This document shows, one piece after another, positions 7,382-12,397 of a stretch of DNA of 25,868 bases. Origin of the DNA: a virus; the IMG/VR virus record IMGVR_UViG_3300044591_001457, positions 1 through 25,868 of that record; one strand, given 5' to 3'. Each line of letters opens with the position of its first letter. Positions within the stretch are counted from its first letter, which is position 1. The notes beneath the pieces were generated by a model. The model saw nothing but the letters and a program-made list of their open reading frames with translations, was not told the DNA's origin and did not search any database. The translations under genes and the position numbers were made by a program.

Positions 7382-7654
7382 ATGCAATGCCCTAAATGCA
7401 GTAGCGAGACCATCCGGGCGCCAATCACCAACAACCGACTGCCGGACCAGGTGGTGCGCCGGCGGCAGTGCGTGGAGTGCGGCCACAAGTGGTTCACGGT
7501 CGAGGTGACGGTGCCTGATTACGCGGTGGGCTGGAGCGCTGCCCACCTGCACAAGCCGGTGCTGCGCGTGCCGCTGGAACTGAGCGCTGGGCACACCAAG
7601 ATGCGCGTGGAGGCGGTGGAGGAGCGCGACCGCTGGGGACGTAACGAAGTGTGA
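7382..7654 (+). CDS. NrdR-like zinc-ribbon protein lacking an ATP-cone (90 aa)
   Basis: MQCPKC (C3, C6), VVRRRQCVECGHKWFTVE (C30, C33) and the spacing between them match the zinc-ribbon of NrdR, the repressor of ribonucleotide reductase genes. NrdR normally continues with an ATP-cone of about 90 residues. Here about 55 unrelated residues follow, so nucleotide sensing is missing. DNA binding through the ribbon is likely; the target is unknown. An ATG at 7373 is an alternative start. The first bases lie close to the start of the divergent gene at 7350. Confidence 0.65.
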   Translation: MQCPKCSSETIRAPITNNRLPDQVVRRRQCVECGHKWFTVEVTVPDYAVGWSAAHLHKPVLRVPLELSAGHTKMRVEAVEERDRWGRNEV

Positions 7655-7686
7655 CAGCAGCGGCGCATGGTGCGCGGCCTACGGTG

Positions 7687-7692
7687 TATAGT
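7687..7692 (+). promoter_or_regulatory. Candidate -10 element (TATAGT) for the small-gene operon
   Basis: TATAGT stands out in the only gap before the run of small plus-strand genes starting at 7830. No good -35 is found 16-18 nt upstream, so an activator or a phage-specific factor may be needed. The predicted start of transcription is near 7699, where a hairpin begins. Confidence 0.4.
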
Positions 7693-7764
7693 GGTGACAC
7701 GAGGGACGGGGATCCCTCGCTAAACAATCTCCCCCGCGGAACCGGGTACACGACGCGACACCAC
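7691..7764 (+). ncRNA. Structured 5' leader of the small-gene operon
   Basis: CGAGGGA (7700-7706) and TCCCTCG (7713-7719) form a perfect 7-bp hairpin with a 6-nt loop. A CGCG/CGCG pair closes a second hairpin at about 7735-7757. GTGGTG (7691-7696) can pair with CACCAC (7759-7764) to enclose both, giving a three-way junction. There is no T-run, so it is not an ordinary terminator. If transcription starts near 7699, the outer helix would be partly lost. The fold is hand-derived. Confidence 0.3.
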
Positions 7765-7829
7765 GAGCCCAACACGGCCTAAGTAAGCCCACACCGCCGG
7801 TTGGTCCGGCACAACTATCCACTCCAGCC

Positions 7830-8024
7830 ATGCTCGCCACCACCCTGCTGCTGATCTGGAAGCTGTTCCTGCCGCTGCTGCTCGTGGTCGCAGTGATCGA
7901 CTGGCTCACCGCCAGCGACGATCGCCGCGTCCGCGTCCTGCACCGCACCGGTCTGAGCCAGCGTCAGATCGCCGACCGCCTCAACATCACCCGTCACCGC
8001 GTCCGTCAGGCGCTTGCATCATGA
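7830..8024 (+). CDS. Membrane-anchored helix-turn-helix protein (64 aa)
   Basis: An N-terminal membrane segment (TLLLIWKLFLPLLLVVAVID, about 5-24) is joined directly to a helix-turn-helix, RVLHRTGLSQRQIADRLN followed by ITRHRVRQAL (about 35-62), of the resolvase/LuxR-like kind. The DNA-binding part would face the cytoplasm. It is first in the operon that follows the structured leader. Anchoring a DNA-binding domain to the membrane could regulate transcription from the membrane or tether DNA. No known family name is assigned. Its stop overlaps the next start (ATGA). Confidence 0.65.
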   Translation: MLATTLLLIWKLFLPLLLVVAVIDWLTASDDRRVRVLHRTGLSQRQIADRLNITRHRVRQALAS

Positions 8025-8152
8025 TCAACCACATCAACAACGCCATCTGCTGCCTGATCGCAGCGAGCGTGTTCGCCATGATCGGCATCGAGTCCGGCGC
8101 GCATCACCAGCCCACCCACTCCGGCACGCAGCAGGTGGTGCGGCATGACTGA
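8021..8152 (+). CDS. Small protein with N-terminal hydrophobic helix (43 aa)
   Basis: The sequence begins MINHINNAICCLIAASVFAM, a single membrane segment or signal anchor with two adjacent cysteines. A short His-rich tail with HHQPTHSGTQQ follows. Its start overlaps the upstream stop and the next gene starts inside its last codons. No family is recognised. Confidence 0.5.
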   Translation: MINHINNAICCLIAASVFAMIGIESGAHHQPTHSGTQQVVRHD

Positions 8153-8303
8153 CCGCCGCTACTACTTCCAGATCAAGGCCGCCAACGTGCTCGAGTGCGT
8201 GGAGGCCTCCAGCCTCACTGAGGCCAAGCTGATCGCCGCCGACACATGGCTCGAGTGGTGGTCGCAGATCGAATGGCTCAACACTGAAGAAACCCATGGC
8301 TGA
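8145..8303 (+). CDS. Small acidic protein of unknown function (52 aa)
   Basis: The sequence starts MTDRRYYFQIKAANVLECVE and contains a helix rich in Trp and Glu, DTWLEWWSQIEWLN. The predicted shape is a beta hairpin followed by an alpha helix. It overlaps neighbours on both sides by 8 nt, which supports coupled translation and a real gene. No family is recognised. Confidence 0.5.
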   Translation: MTDRRYYFQIKAANVLECVEASSLTEAKLIAADTWLEWWSQIEWLNTEETHG

Positions 8304-8532
8304 AACAACCGGAGCAATGCTGCCTTGGCAATGGGCAGACGGACCACAGACCAGCCAGCACGGTGACGGCATCAGCCGGCCGCTGCCGAAGGCGCGCACC
8401 CGCGAGTTTCGGCTGATCGTCTACCCGCAGGGTGCCCAGCCCATGACGTGGATCACGCGCGCCGAGACGAAGCGCCACGCAATCCGCTACGCCGAAGCCC
8501 GCTGGCCGGGCGCCACCGTGGAGGTGGCCTGA
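8296..8532 (+). CDS. Small phage protein of unknown function (78 aa)
   Basis: After a disordered start, residues 36-78 read REFRLIVYPQGAQPMTWITRAETKRHAIRYAEARWPGATVEV, which looks like a compact beta-alpha-beta unit. Phages often carry such short domains, but I cannot name a family. The ATG at 8296 overlaps the preceding gene, and the TGA overlaps the next ATG (TGATG). Confidence 0.55.
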   Translation: MAETTGAMLPWQWADGPQTSQHGDGISRPLPKARTREFRLIVYPQGAQPMTWITRAETKRHAIRYAEARWPGATVEVA

Positions 8533-8855
8533 TGGTGCGCCACCTGCTGACTGCAGCGCTGCTGCTGGCTGCCATGCCAGCCCACGCGCGCTCGGTGACA
8601 GCGACCGTCTACGACGGCTGGTACCACGGGCGCACCACATACTGCGGCGGCACCTACGAGCACTGGGGCATCAGCGCCGCCCATCCATGGTTGCCCTGCG
8701 GCACACCGGTGCGCGTCAGCCACCGCGGCCGCGTGCTCACCGTGCGCGTCACTGACCGCTGTGACTGCTCGAGCCTGGACCTGAGCGCCGGTGCTGCGCA
8801 TCGCCTTGGTGTGCCGCTGGATGGCATCGCGACCGTCACCATCGACCATCCATGA
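8532..8855 (+). CDS. Exported RlpA-like double-psi beta-barrel protein (107 aa)
   Basis: A signal peptide (MVRHLLTAALLLAAMPAHA, cleavage likely after residue 19) precedes a small double-psi beta-barrel: ATVYDGWYHG, CGGTYEHWG, PCGTPVRVSHRGR and VRVTDRCDCSSLDLSAGAAHRLG. RlpA proteins act on peptidoglycan at septa, and the related 3D domains occur in lytic transglycosylases. Cysteines 38, 56, 77 and 79 could form disulfides outside the cytoplasm. It lies within the operon of small genes rather than with the lysis genes. It might change the cell wall or block superinfection; its enzymatic activity is unknown. The start overlaps the preceding stop. Confidence 0.75.
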   Translation: MVRHLLTAALLLAAMPAHARSVTATVYDGWYHGRTTYCGGTYEHWGISAAHPWLPCGTPVRVSHRGRVLTVRVTDRCDCSSLDLSAGAAHRLGVPLDGIATVTIDHP

Positions 8856-9049
8856 GCGACATCCGCCACCGCATCGAGCAGCTGCTCAGCGACACCAGCG
8901 CCTTCACCGCTGGTCAGACTGAGGAGCGCCAGCGCATCCGCCAGCTGATCGACATCCGCATCGACCAGCTGTGCGGCACCGTTGGGCTCCGCAACCGCCA
9001 GCAGCTCTGCGCTGAGCTGCTCCGCATCCGACAACACCTCGAACCATGA
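8852..9049 (+). CDS. Small helical protein (65 aa)
   Basis: The protein starts MSDIRHRIEQLLSDTSAF and appears wholly alpha-helical with many Arg, Gln and Glu residues. A coiled-coil-like heptad is visible in ERQRIRQLIDIRIDQL. Both ends share ATGA with neighbours. No family is recognised; a small binding or regulatory role is possible. Confidence 0.5.
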   Translation: MSDIRHRIEQLLSDTSAFTAGQTEERQRIRQLIDIRIDQLCGTVGLRNRQQLCAELLRIRQHLEP

Positions 9050-9312
9050 ACGCACAACAGCTCGACCAGCAGCGCGCCGACATGATGGACGCGCTCTATG
9101 AACGCAGCGGCCGCACCTGCTGCACTTACACCGGACTGTGGCAGGAGTTCTGCGCCGACATCGCCGCCAACTTCCGCGACACGGACTACCCCGAGCTGCT
9201 TGCCCGCGTGGTGCGCGCCATGGATGCCACCGAGTCGGTCATGACGCAGAAGCAGGCGCAGCAGGCGATCGAGATTTGCCGCCAGCAGCTGCTGGGAGAC
9301 AAGTGGCGATGA
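9046..9312 (+). CDS. Small helical cysteine-containing protein (88 aa)
   Basis: Helical segments QLDQQRADMMDALYERSG and TQKQAQQAIEICRQQLLGD flank a middle with CCTYTGLWQEFCADIAANF. Three close cysteines could bind a metal, but no clear motif fits. The ATG overlaps the upstream TGA, and the TGA overlaps the next ATG. No family is recognised. Confidence 0.5.
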   Translation: MNAQQLDQQRADMMDALYERSGRTCCTYTGLWQEFCADIAANFRDTDYPELLARVVRAMDATESVMTQKQAQQAIEICRQQLLGDKWR

Positions 9313-9497
9313 GCCGGCCATTCAAGGCTGGCGAGGAGAACATCGCCGCGATCCTCACGCCGGAGCTGGTGCGCAAGCTGCGCCGGCTCCGCACCGAGGG
9401 GTGGAGCTACCGCCAGCTGGCGGCTGAGTTCGATGTGGACGAGAAACACGCATGGCGCATCTGCAAACGCATCGCATGGGGATGGCTTGATGACTGA
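9309..9497 (+). CDS. Helix-turn-helix protein (62 aa)
   Basis: LTPELVRKLRRLRTEGWSYRQLAAEFDVDEKHAWRICKRI is a homeodomain-like helix-turn-helix of the kind found in resolvases and in small phage regulators. Almost all the protein is this domain, so it is probably a DNA-binding regulator. It shares ATGA with the gene before and TGATG-type overlap with the one after. Together with the proteins at 7830 and 6597 it is one of three small HTH genes on this strand. Confidence 0.65.
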   Translation: MSRPFKAGEENIAAILTPELVRKLRRLRTEGWSYRQLAAEFDVDEKHAWRICKRIAWGWLDD

Positions 9498-9702
9498 TCA
9501 GATCAACCCGGATCACTACCGGCAAGGTGGCATCGAGTGCATCGATGCGATCGAGGCTGCCCTGACGCCAGAGGAGTTCCGCGGCTACTGCAAGGGCAAC
9601 GTGATCAAGTACACCTGGCGCGAGCGCCACAAGGGTGAGGCCGTGTCGCTGGCCAAAGCGCAGTGGTATCTCCGCCGACTGCTCGGCAAACTGGAGGGAT
9701 GA
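9490..9702 (+). CDS. DUF3310 family protein (70 aa)
   Basis: NPDHYRQGGIECIDAIEAALTPEEF followed by GNVIKYTWRERHKGEAVSLAKAQWYL is the signature of the DUF3310 family, widespread in phages. It is related to part of T7 gene 1.7, which phosphorylates dTMP and dGMP, but that activity cannot be assumed for a 70-residue protein. The ATG at 9490 overlaps the previous stop and the first residues fit the usual start of the family. Confidence 0.85.
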   Translation: MTDQINPDHYRQGGIECIDAIEAALTPEEFRGYCKGNVIKYTWRERHKGEAVSLAKAQWYLRRLLGKLEG

Positions 9703-9929
9703 TGCACCTGCCCGGCCTGAACCTGCTCGAGCGCGCTGCGCTGTGGGTGCTGGTGCGCAGTCCCCGCACCAGTCTGGTGGTGGTGAAGGAGCTGCACTGG
9801 CCGACCGTGTTCGTGGTGGCCAACCCAGCCGATCCGGTGGCGGAATACGTCACCTGCGGTGAGCCCGAGCCAGCCAGCATGACGCTCGAGCGTCTTTACC
9901 ACCTACCGAGTCACGGAGAAGAGGAGTGA
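9699..9929 (+). CDS. Small protein of unknown function (76 aa)
   Basis: Residues about 5-35 are moderately hydrophobic (LNLLERAALWVLVRSPRTSL and VVVKELHWPTVFVVAN), and the tail is acidic, ending GEEE. Two adjacent ATGs at 9699 and 9702 overlap the DUF3310 stop. GAGAAGAGGA near its end also serves as a ribosome site for the next gene. No family is recognised. Confidence 0.5.
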   Translation: MMHLPGLNLLERAALWVLVRSPRTSLVVVKELHWPTVFVVANPADPVAEYVTCGEPEPASMTLERLYHLPSHGEEE

Positions 9930-10249
9930 TCAGCCTGCACGCCGGCCGTCTGCTGCTGGTGTGCAGCCGATCCGACCGGAACTGGCACGCGCGCATCGTG
10001 CTCGGTCCGAAGCCTGAGCTGCAGATCGAGGCCGACACCGGCACGGTGCAGCTGCAGGAAGCGCTGCTGCGAGCGCAGTCGATTTACCGCGCAGCGGTCA
10101 CCAACCTGCGGCCGGCAGGTAGCCCACCAATGTGTTGGGACTGCAAATACTGGGAGATGCGGCAGCAGTGCTGCGGCTACGAGTTGCCAGAATCAAAGAG
10201 AAGCGGCGGCCGTTTCGCGGCCAGGTGTGACCTGTATGTTCGGTCCTGA
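9926..10249 (+). CDS. Protein with C-terminal cysteine-rich, zinc-finger-like segment (107 aa)
   Basis: The start is GTG at 9926, preceded by a good AGAAGAGG ribosome site and overlapping the stop of the upstream gene. The first 60 residues form a beta-rich and helical domain. The last 40 hold CWDCKYW, QQCCGYE and ARCDLY, a four- or five-cysteine set that probably binds zinc. The cysteine tail recalls short phage proteins with a CxxC...C pattern, but the family is not named. Confidence 0.55.
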   Translation: MISLHAGRLLLVCSRSDRNWHARIVLGPKPELQIEADTGTVQLQEALLRAQSIYRAAVTNLRPAGSPPMCWDCKYWEMRQQCCGYELPESKRSGGRFAARCDLYVRS

Positions 10250-10406
10250 GGTGATCAGCCGCACCGATCGCGATGGCGGCAGCATCGAGACGATCATGCC
10301 CGTGAAGGGTGAGGTCTACTACCGCAGCTGTGTCGGCGGCACCTGCAGGTACAGCAGCGACCTGTGGCAGGCCGAGCTGTATCTGGACCACCTGCTCGGC
10401 CGCTGA
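10236..10406 (+). CDS. Small protein (56 aa)
   Basis: The protein starts MFGPEVISRTDRDGGSIETI and continues with short strands, GEVYYRSCVGGTCRYSS, and a final helix LWQAELYLDHLLGR. Two cysteines are four residues apart. It overlaps the previous gene by 14 nt and shares TGATG with the next. No family is recognised; the gene is supported mainly by the tight packing. Confidence 0.45.
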   Translation: MFGPEVISRTDRDGGSIETIMPVKGEVYYRSCVGGTCRYSSDLWQAELYLDHLLGR

Positions 10407-10492
10407 TGCTCCGCGACGTGCTGATCTTGGTGGTGGAGTACTGGGCGACGTGCCTGATCGCGCTGTGGGTCTGCAGCAGGATCCTGCCGTAG
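10406..10492 (+). CDS. Single-pass membrane peptide (28 aa)
   Basis: The product is MLRDVLILVVEYWATCLIAL plus a short tail ending CSRILP. It is a single membrane helix with two cysteines. The ATG overlaps the preceding stop. At this length the call rests on the overlap, on composition, and on its place as the last frame before the tRNA-like element. Confidence 0.35.
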   Translation: MLRDVLILVVEYWATCLIALWVCSRILP

Positions 10493-10529
10493 CGTGATCG
10501 TGTTCCCGCTCTGCCTCGTGCATCGGGCT

Positions 10530-10603
10530 CACCCAGTCCGAGCCAATGGATAGGACGGCCACCGCCGCTGCGGGGCGATGCGGGTTCGAGTCCCGCCTGG
10601 GTG
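10530..10603 (+). tRNA. Degenerate tRNA-like element
   Basis: A perfect 7-bp acceptor stem (CACCCAG at 10530-10536, CTGGGTG at 10597-10603) and a perfect T-arm (GCGGG-TTCGAGT-CCCGC, 10580-10596) are present, as is a D-loop-like CAATGGATAGG. The anticodon arm is poor: 10558-10562 pairs with 10572-10576 with one A/G mismatch, leaving a 9-nt loop without the usual U33. CCA is not encoded. A working tRNA is doubtful. A remnant, or a tRNA-mimicking RNA, fits better. No anticodon is assigned. GGCTC (10526-10530) and GAGCC (10540-10544) could form a competing hairpin. Confidence 0.45.
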
Positions 10604-10619
10604 CATCTCTTAATGATGT

Positions 10620-10669
10620 GGCCGGTGGCTGGTCCTCACGCGGTGCCAGCCTGGTGCCCGCAGCCGGCC
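10620..10669 (+). other. Nested GC-rich hairpins downstream of the tRNA-like element
   Basis: GGCCGG (10620-10625) pairs with CCGGCC (10664-10669), and GGCTGG (10627-10632) pairs with CCAGCC (10646-10651) inside it. The DNA lies between the last small gene and the convergent HNH gene. A short frame from 10614 is possible but unconvincing. Confidence 0.4.
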
Positions 10670-10680
10670 GCTACGGGATC

Positions 10681-10707
10681 GCCTAGATCCTCAGGAAAGG
10701 TCTAGGC
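10681..10707. terminator. Hairpin between convergent genes, possible bidirectional terminator
   Basis: GCCTAGA (10681-10687) pairs with TCTAGGC (10701-10707), extended by CCT/AGG around a 6-nt loop. The HNH stop codon lies in the right arm. No T-run follows on either strand, so intrinsic termination would be weak; the location between converging genes supports the call. Confidence 0.45.
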
Positions 10708-11019
10708 CGCAAGATTAGCGCCGCTGGTGAGCCACTGCACGATTGCCCACTCGCCGAGTGCCGACCAGAACGGCTGCTGGCGGTACCAGTCCACCCAAGG
10801 TTTGTGGCCTTTCGAGCAGTTGCAGCCCATGCAGCAGGCGACCATGTTGCTGGGCACCGTGAGCCCGCCGTGCGCCTTTGGGATGACGTGATCGAGCGTC
10901 GGGCTGCGGCCGAGATCAGCGCCGCAGTAGGCGCAGCGGTAGCTCCAGGCGAGGAGGATCTGATCACGCGCTAATCGCCTGGTGACGAGGCGCGTCTCCT
11001 CAATGCGGTGTCGATCCAC
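10702..11019 (-). CDS. HNH endonuclease (105 aa)
   Basis: The HNH zinc-finger nuclease core is complete: CAYCG (C29, C32), LDHVIPKAHGG with D43-H44, N58, and CCMGCN (C63, C66, N67). Such proteins nick or cut DNA; in many phages a similar HNH protein assists the terminase in packaging, but here no terminase gene is adjacent, so homing or another DNA-processing role is also possible. The start is GTG at 11019, overlapping the upstream gene by 20 nt, which implies co-transcription. Confidence 0.85.
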   Translation of the reverse strand: MDRHRIEETRLVTRRLARDQILLAWSYRCAYCGADLGRSPTLDHVIPKAHGGLTVPSNMVACCMGCNCSKGHKPWVDWYRQQPFWSALGEWAIVQWLTSGANLAA

Positions 11020-11185
11020 AGAGATCCGGCGGCAGGGGGACAGCGTTCACCTCGATGTCGATGATGTCGTCATCGGACGGGATGAACTCGGCCATGCGTG
11101 AGTAGATCTCAGCTGGCAGGTCGTCGGGGTCGGCGTTGGATCGGACGATCAGCTTGGCGGTGATCTCGAGATAGAACGCCCGCAT
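11000..11185 (-). CDS. Small acidic protein upstream of the HNH gene (61 aa)
   Basis: The protein starts MRAFYLEITAKLIVRSNADP and has a strongly acidic middle, FIPSDDDIIDIEVNAVPLPPD. A beta-strand, helix, beta-strand pattern is likely. It overlaps the HNH start, suggesting coupled translation, and its ATG faces the control region at 11236-11296. No family is recognised; it could be an inhibitor or partner of the nuclease, which is inference only. Confidence 0.55.
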   Translation of the reverse strand: MRAFYLEITAKLIVRSNADPDDLPAEIYSRMAEFIPSDDDIIDIEVNAVPLPPDLCGSTPH

Positions 11186-11235
11186 GGGCTGGCCGCCGCT
11201 GGTGCCACGGTAGCGAGGCGAACAGGATCAGGGAG

Positions 11236-11296
11236 TGTGAAGGATTGTGAACAAAACACCCTGACGCCGCACTGTGCACTGTCTGCAGTGTAGATT
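11236..11296. promoter_or_regulatory. Divergent control region with two repeat sets
   Basis: TGTGAA occurs twice, at 11236-11241 and 11246-11251, one helical turn apart, the second within TTGTGAACAA. A second set comprises CACTGTG (11270-11276), CACTG (11277-11281) and an inverted CAGTG (11286-11290). TAGATT (11291-11296), a likely -10 for the plus-strand gene at 11322, follows directly. The repeats are visible; the bound regulator is unknown and no good -35 is present. Confidence 0.45.
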
Positions 11297-11321
11297 GAAT
11301 GAGTTCAACGCACCTAGACAG

Positions 11322-11516
11322 ATGAATACCCGGACCGCGATCGAAGCGCTCAGCCAGATGGCCACAGTGATCGGCTCTGCCGAGTCAGTTGTGGCTGCCC
11401 TGCAGGCACTGCGTGACGGCACCACTGAAGATCAGTGGGATCAGCTCTGCAACAACGAGCTGCTCGATGCCCTCATCTGTGCCTGCATGGATCTGGAAGG
11501 CGATCTCGAGGACTGA
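11322..11516 (+). CDS. Small acidic helical protein with its own terminator (64 aa)
   Basis: The product starts MNTRTAIEALSQMATVIGSA and ends LEGDLED. It is all-helical and very acidic, with two cysteines in ALICACMDL. No DNA-binding motif is evident. It is preceded by a repeat-bearing promoter region and followed at once by a strong terminator, so it is a single-gene unit, unlike nearly every other gene here. Single-gene control of this kind often marks a regulator, anti-repressor or host-directed protein expressed on its own. An upstream ATG at 11274 would place the start before the -10 candidate and is rejected. Confidence 0.6.
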   Translation: MNTRTAIEALSQMATVIGSAESVVAALQALRDGTTEDQWDQLCNNELLDALICACMDLEGDLED

Positions 11517-11517
11517 C

Positions 11518-11544
11518 AAGGAGCCCTGCGGGGCTCCTTTTTTT
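11518..11544 (+). terminator. Strong intrinsic terminator
   Basis: AAGGAGCCC (11518-11526) pairs perfectly with GGGCTCCTT (11531-11539) around the tetraloop TGCG, followed by a T-run to 11544. It is the best intrinsic terminator in the window and lies just after the stop of the 64-aa gene. Confidence 0.95.
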
Positions 11545-11570
11545 GTGCCCATCCCCCCTACCCTTCACCC

Positions 11571-11756
11571 ATGCAGTACATCCTCCGCATCGGCCCATGG
11601 CACGTCGGGCCGTTCGCCACCCACCTCGGTGCGCAGCACTTCGCCGAAAGCCACGGCTGCGACGACTACACCCTCATCCCGCTGGACGATCCGGCTGAAG
11701 CACCGGGTCGCATTCACCGGCTCAGAATGGCAGCACTCCGCCACCCAGCCATCTGA
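11571..11756 (+). CDS. Small protein of unknown function (61 aa)
   Basis: The sequence opens MQYILRIGPWHVGPFATHLG and continues with a helix AQHFAESHGCDDYTLIPLDDP, giving a compact beta-alpha-beta unit of a kind common in phages. The tail is basic. The ribosome site is weak. Its stop TGA overlaps a CTG codon that opens the frame of the next protein. No family is recognised. Confidence 0.5.
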   Translation: MQYILRIGPWHVGPFATHLGAQHFAESHGCDDYTLIPLDDPAEAPGRIHRLRMAALRHPAI

Positions 11757-11797
11757 AGCTCACGCTCTCCGCTGACCTGCTCCAGCAGGCGCAGGCC

Positions 11798-12337
11798 GTG
11801 TCCGATGCGCGGCATCGCAACCGCTTGCAGGCCGGCTCCCGCGATCACAGCTGCGGCATGGCGTCCGATGCCACCAACCTGCTCGGCGCCGTCAGTGAGA
11901 TCGCCCTGCACCAGTTTTTCGGCCTGCCGATCGACTGGACCTTCCTCGCCACTGATGCCGGCTTCTGTCAGCCGGATGTGGGCGGTCTCTGGGAGGTGCG
12001 CAGCACCGTGCGCCCCGGCAACAGGCTCTACCTGTTCGAGCGTGAGGTGACGCTGGAGAAGCTCGCCGCACCGTTCGCGTGGATCCTGATCGAAGGCCTC
12101 GGCACGCAGCAGGTGACCTGCCACCTGCAGGGCTGGGCGATGGGATACGAGGTGATCACCCGCGGCGTGCGCCAGCAGATCCAGCGCGCGCCGTCCTTCT
12201 TTCTGGCGAACGATCGGCTGCGGCGGTTCAGCGCACCGGCACCAACCTGGCGCGCGGCACGGTGGTGCGCGAATAGTGCGCGAATGGCGCTCAGAGCCGC
12301 TCCGCCGCCTGCTGGCAGCCCCTGCCTAAGTGCTTGA
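11798..12337 (+). CDS. Probable PD-(D/E)XK-fold phage protein (179 aa from GTG)
   Basis: Residues 29-110 have LGAVSEIALHQFFGLPIDWTF, QPDVGGLWEVRSTVRP, RLYLFEREV and PFAWILIEGLG, the layout of a restriction-endonuclease-like fold: a helix with Glu (E34), then D60, then E66-V-R68. The usual Lys of the ExK motif is Arg here, so catalysis is uncertain. GTG at 11798 is the first ordinary start, but the frame is open from 11699 and upstream residues (LKLTLSADLLQQAQA) look like protein, so a CTG start at 11753, overlapping the previous stop, is possible. The last 35 residues are Pro/Arg-rich, and the reading frame there crosses the left arm repeats of the attachment site. Confidence 0.6.
   Translation: MSDARHRNRLQAGSRDHSCGMASDATNLLGAVSEIALHQFFGLPIDWTFLATDAGFCQPDVGGLWEVRSTVRPGNRLYLFEREVTLEKLAAPFAWILIEGLGTQQVTCHLQGWAMGYEVITRGVRQQIQRAPSFFLANDRLRRFSAPAPTWRAARWCANSARMALRAAPPPAGSPCLSA
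12266..12287 (+). repeat. Left arm-type repeats of the attachment site
   Basis: TGCGCGAA occurs at 12266-12273 and 12277-12284, 11 bp apart. The full 22-bp block is repeated identically at 12517-12538, right at the integrase start. The block lies 66 bp left of the tRNA-Phe core. The interpretation as integrase arm sites is inferred. Confidence 0.65.
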
Positions 12338-12352
12338 TCTCTCTGGAGGTTT

Positions 12353-12397
12353 TGGTGCCCAGGGGCGGAATCGAACCACCGACACTGCGATTTTCAG
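12353..12397 (-). other. attP core: tRNA-Phe(GAA) 3' fragment
   Basis: Read on the minus strand, the segment runs from an anticodon loop CTGAAAA (anticodon GAA) through TCGCA, GTGTC, a perfect T-arm GGTGG-TTCGATT-CCGCC, and CCTGGGC-A-CCA. This is the last 45 nt of a bacterial tRNA-Phe including the encoded CCA. Beyond 12397 the tRNA match ends, because the 5' half of the anticodon stem is absent. Ending exactly at the anticodon loop is typical of phages that integrate into tRNA genes with tyrosine recombinases and restore the 3' end of the gene. CTCTGGAG (12341-12348) and CTCCAGAG (12402-12409) flank it as a perfect inverted repeat. Confidence 0.85.

Noticed and set aside
10494-10553. 19-codon GTG frame over the tRNA-like element
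   Set aside because: Overlaps the acceptor and D-arm parts of the tRNA-like element and has no ribosome site or coupling.
11228-11425. 65-codon minus-strand frame across the control region
   Set aside because: It covers promoter repeats and the start of the plus-strand gene that has its own terminator; the product lacks any domain-like pattern.
12353-12397. Complete tRNA-Phe gene
   Set aside because: The 5' half, including the D-arm and the partner of the anticodon stem, is absent beyond 12397.
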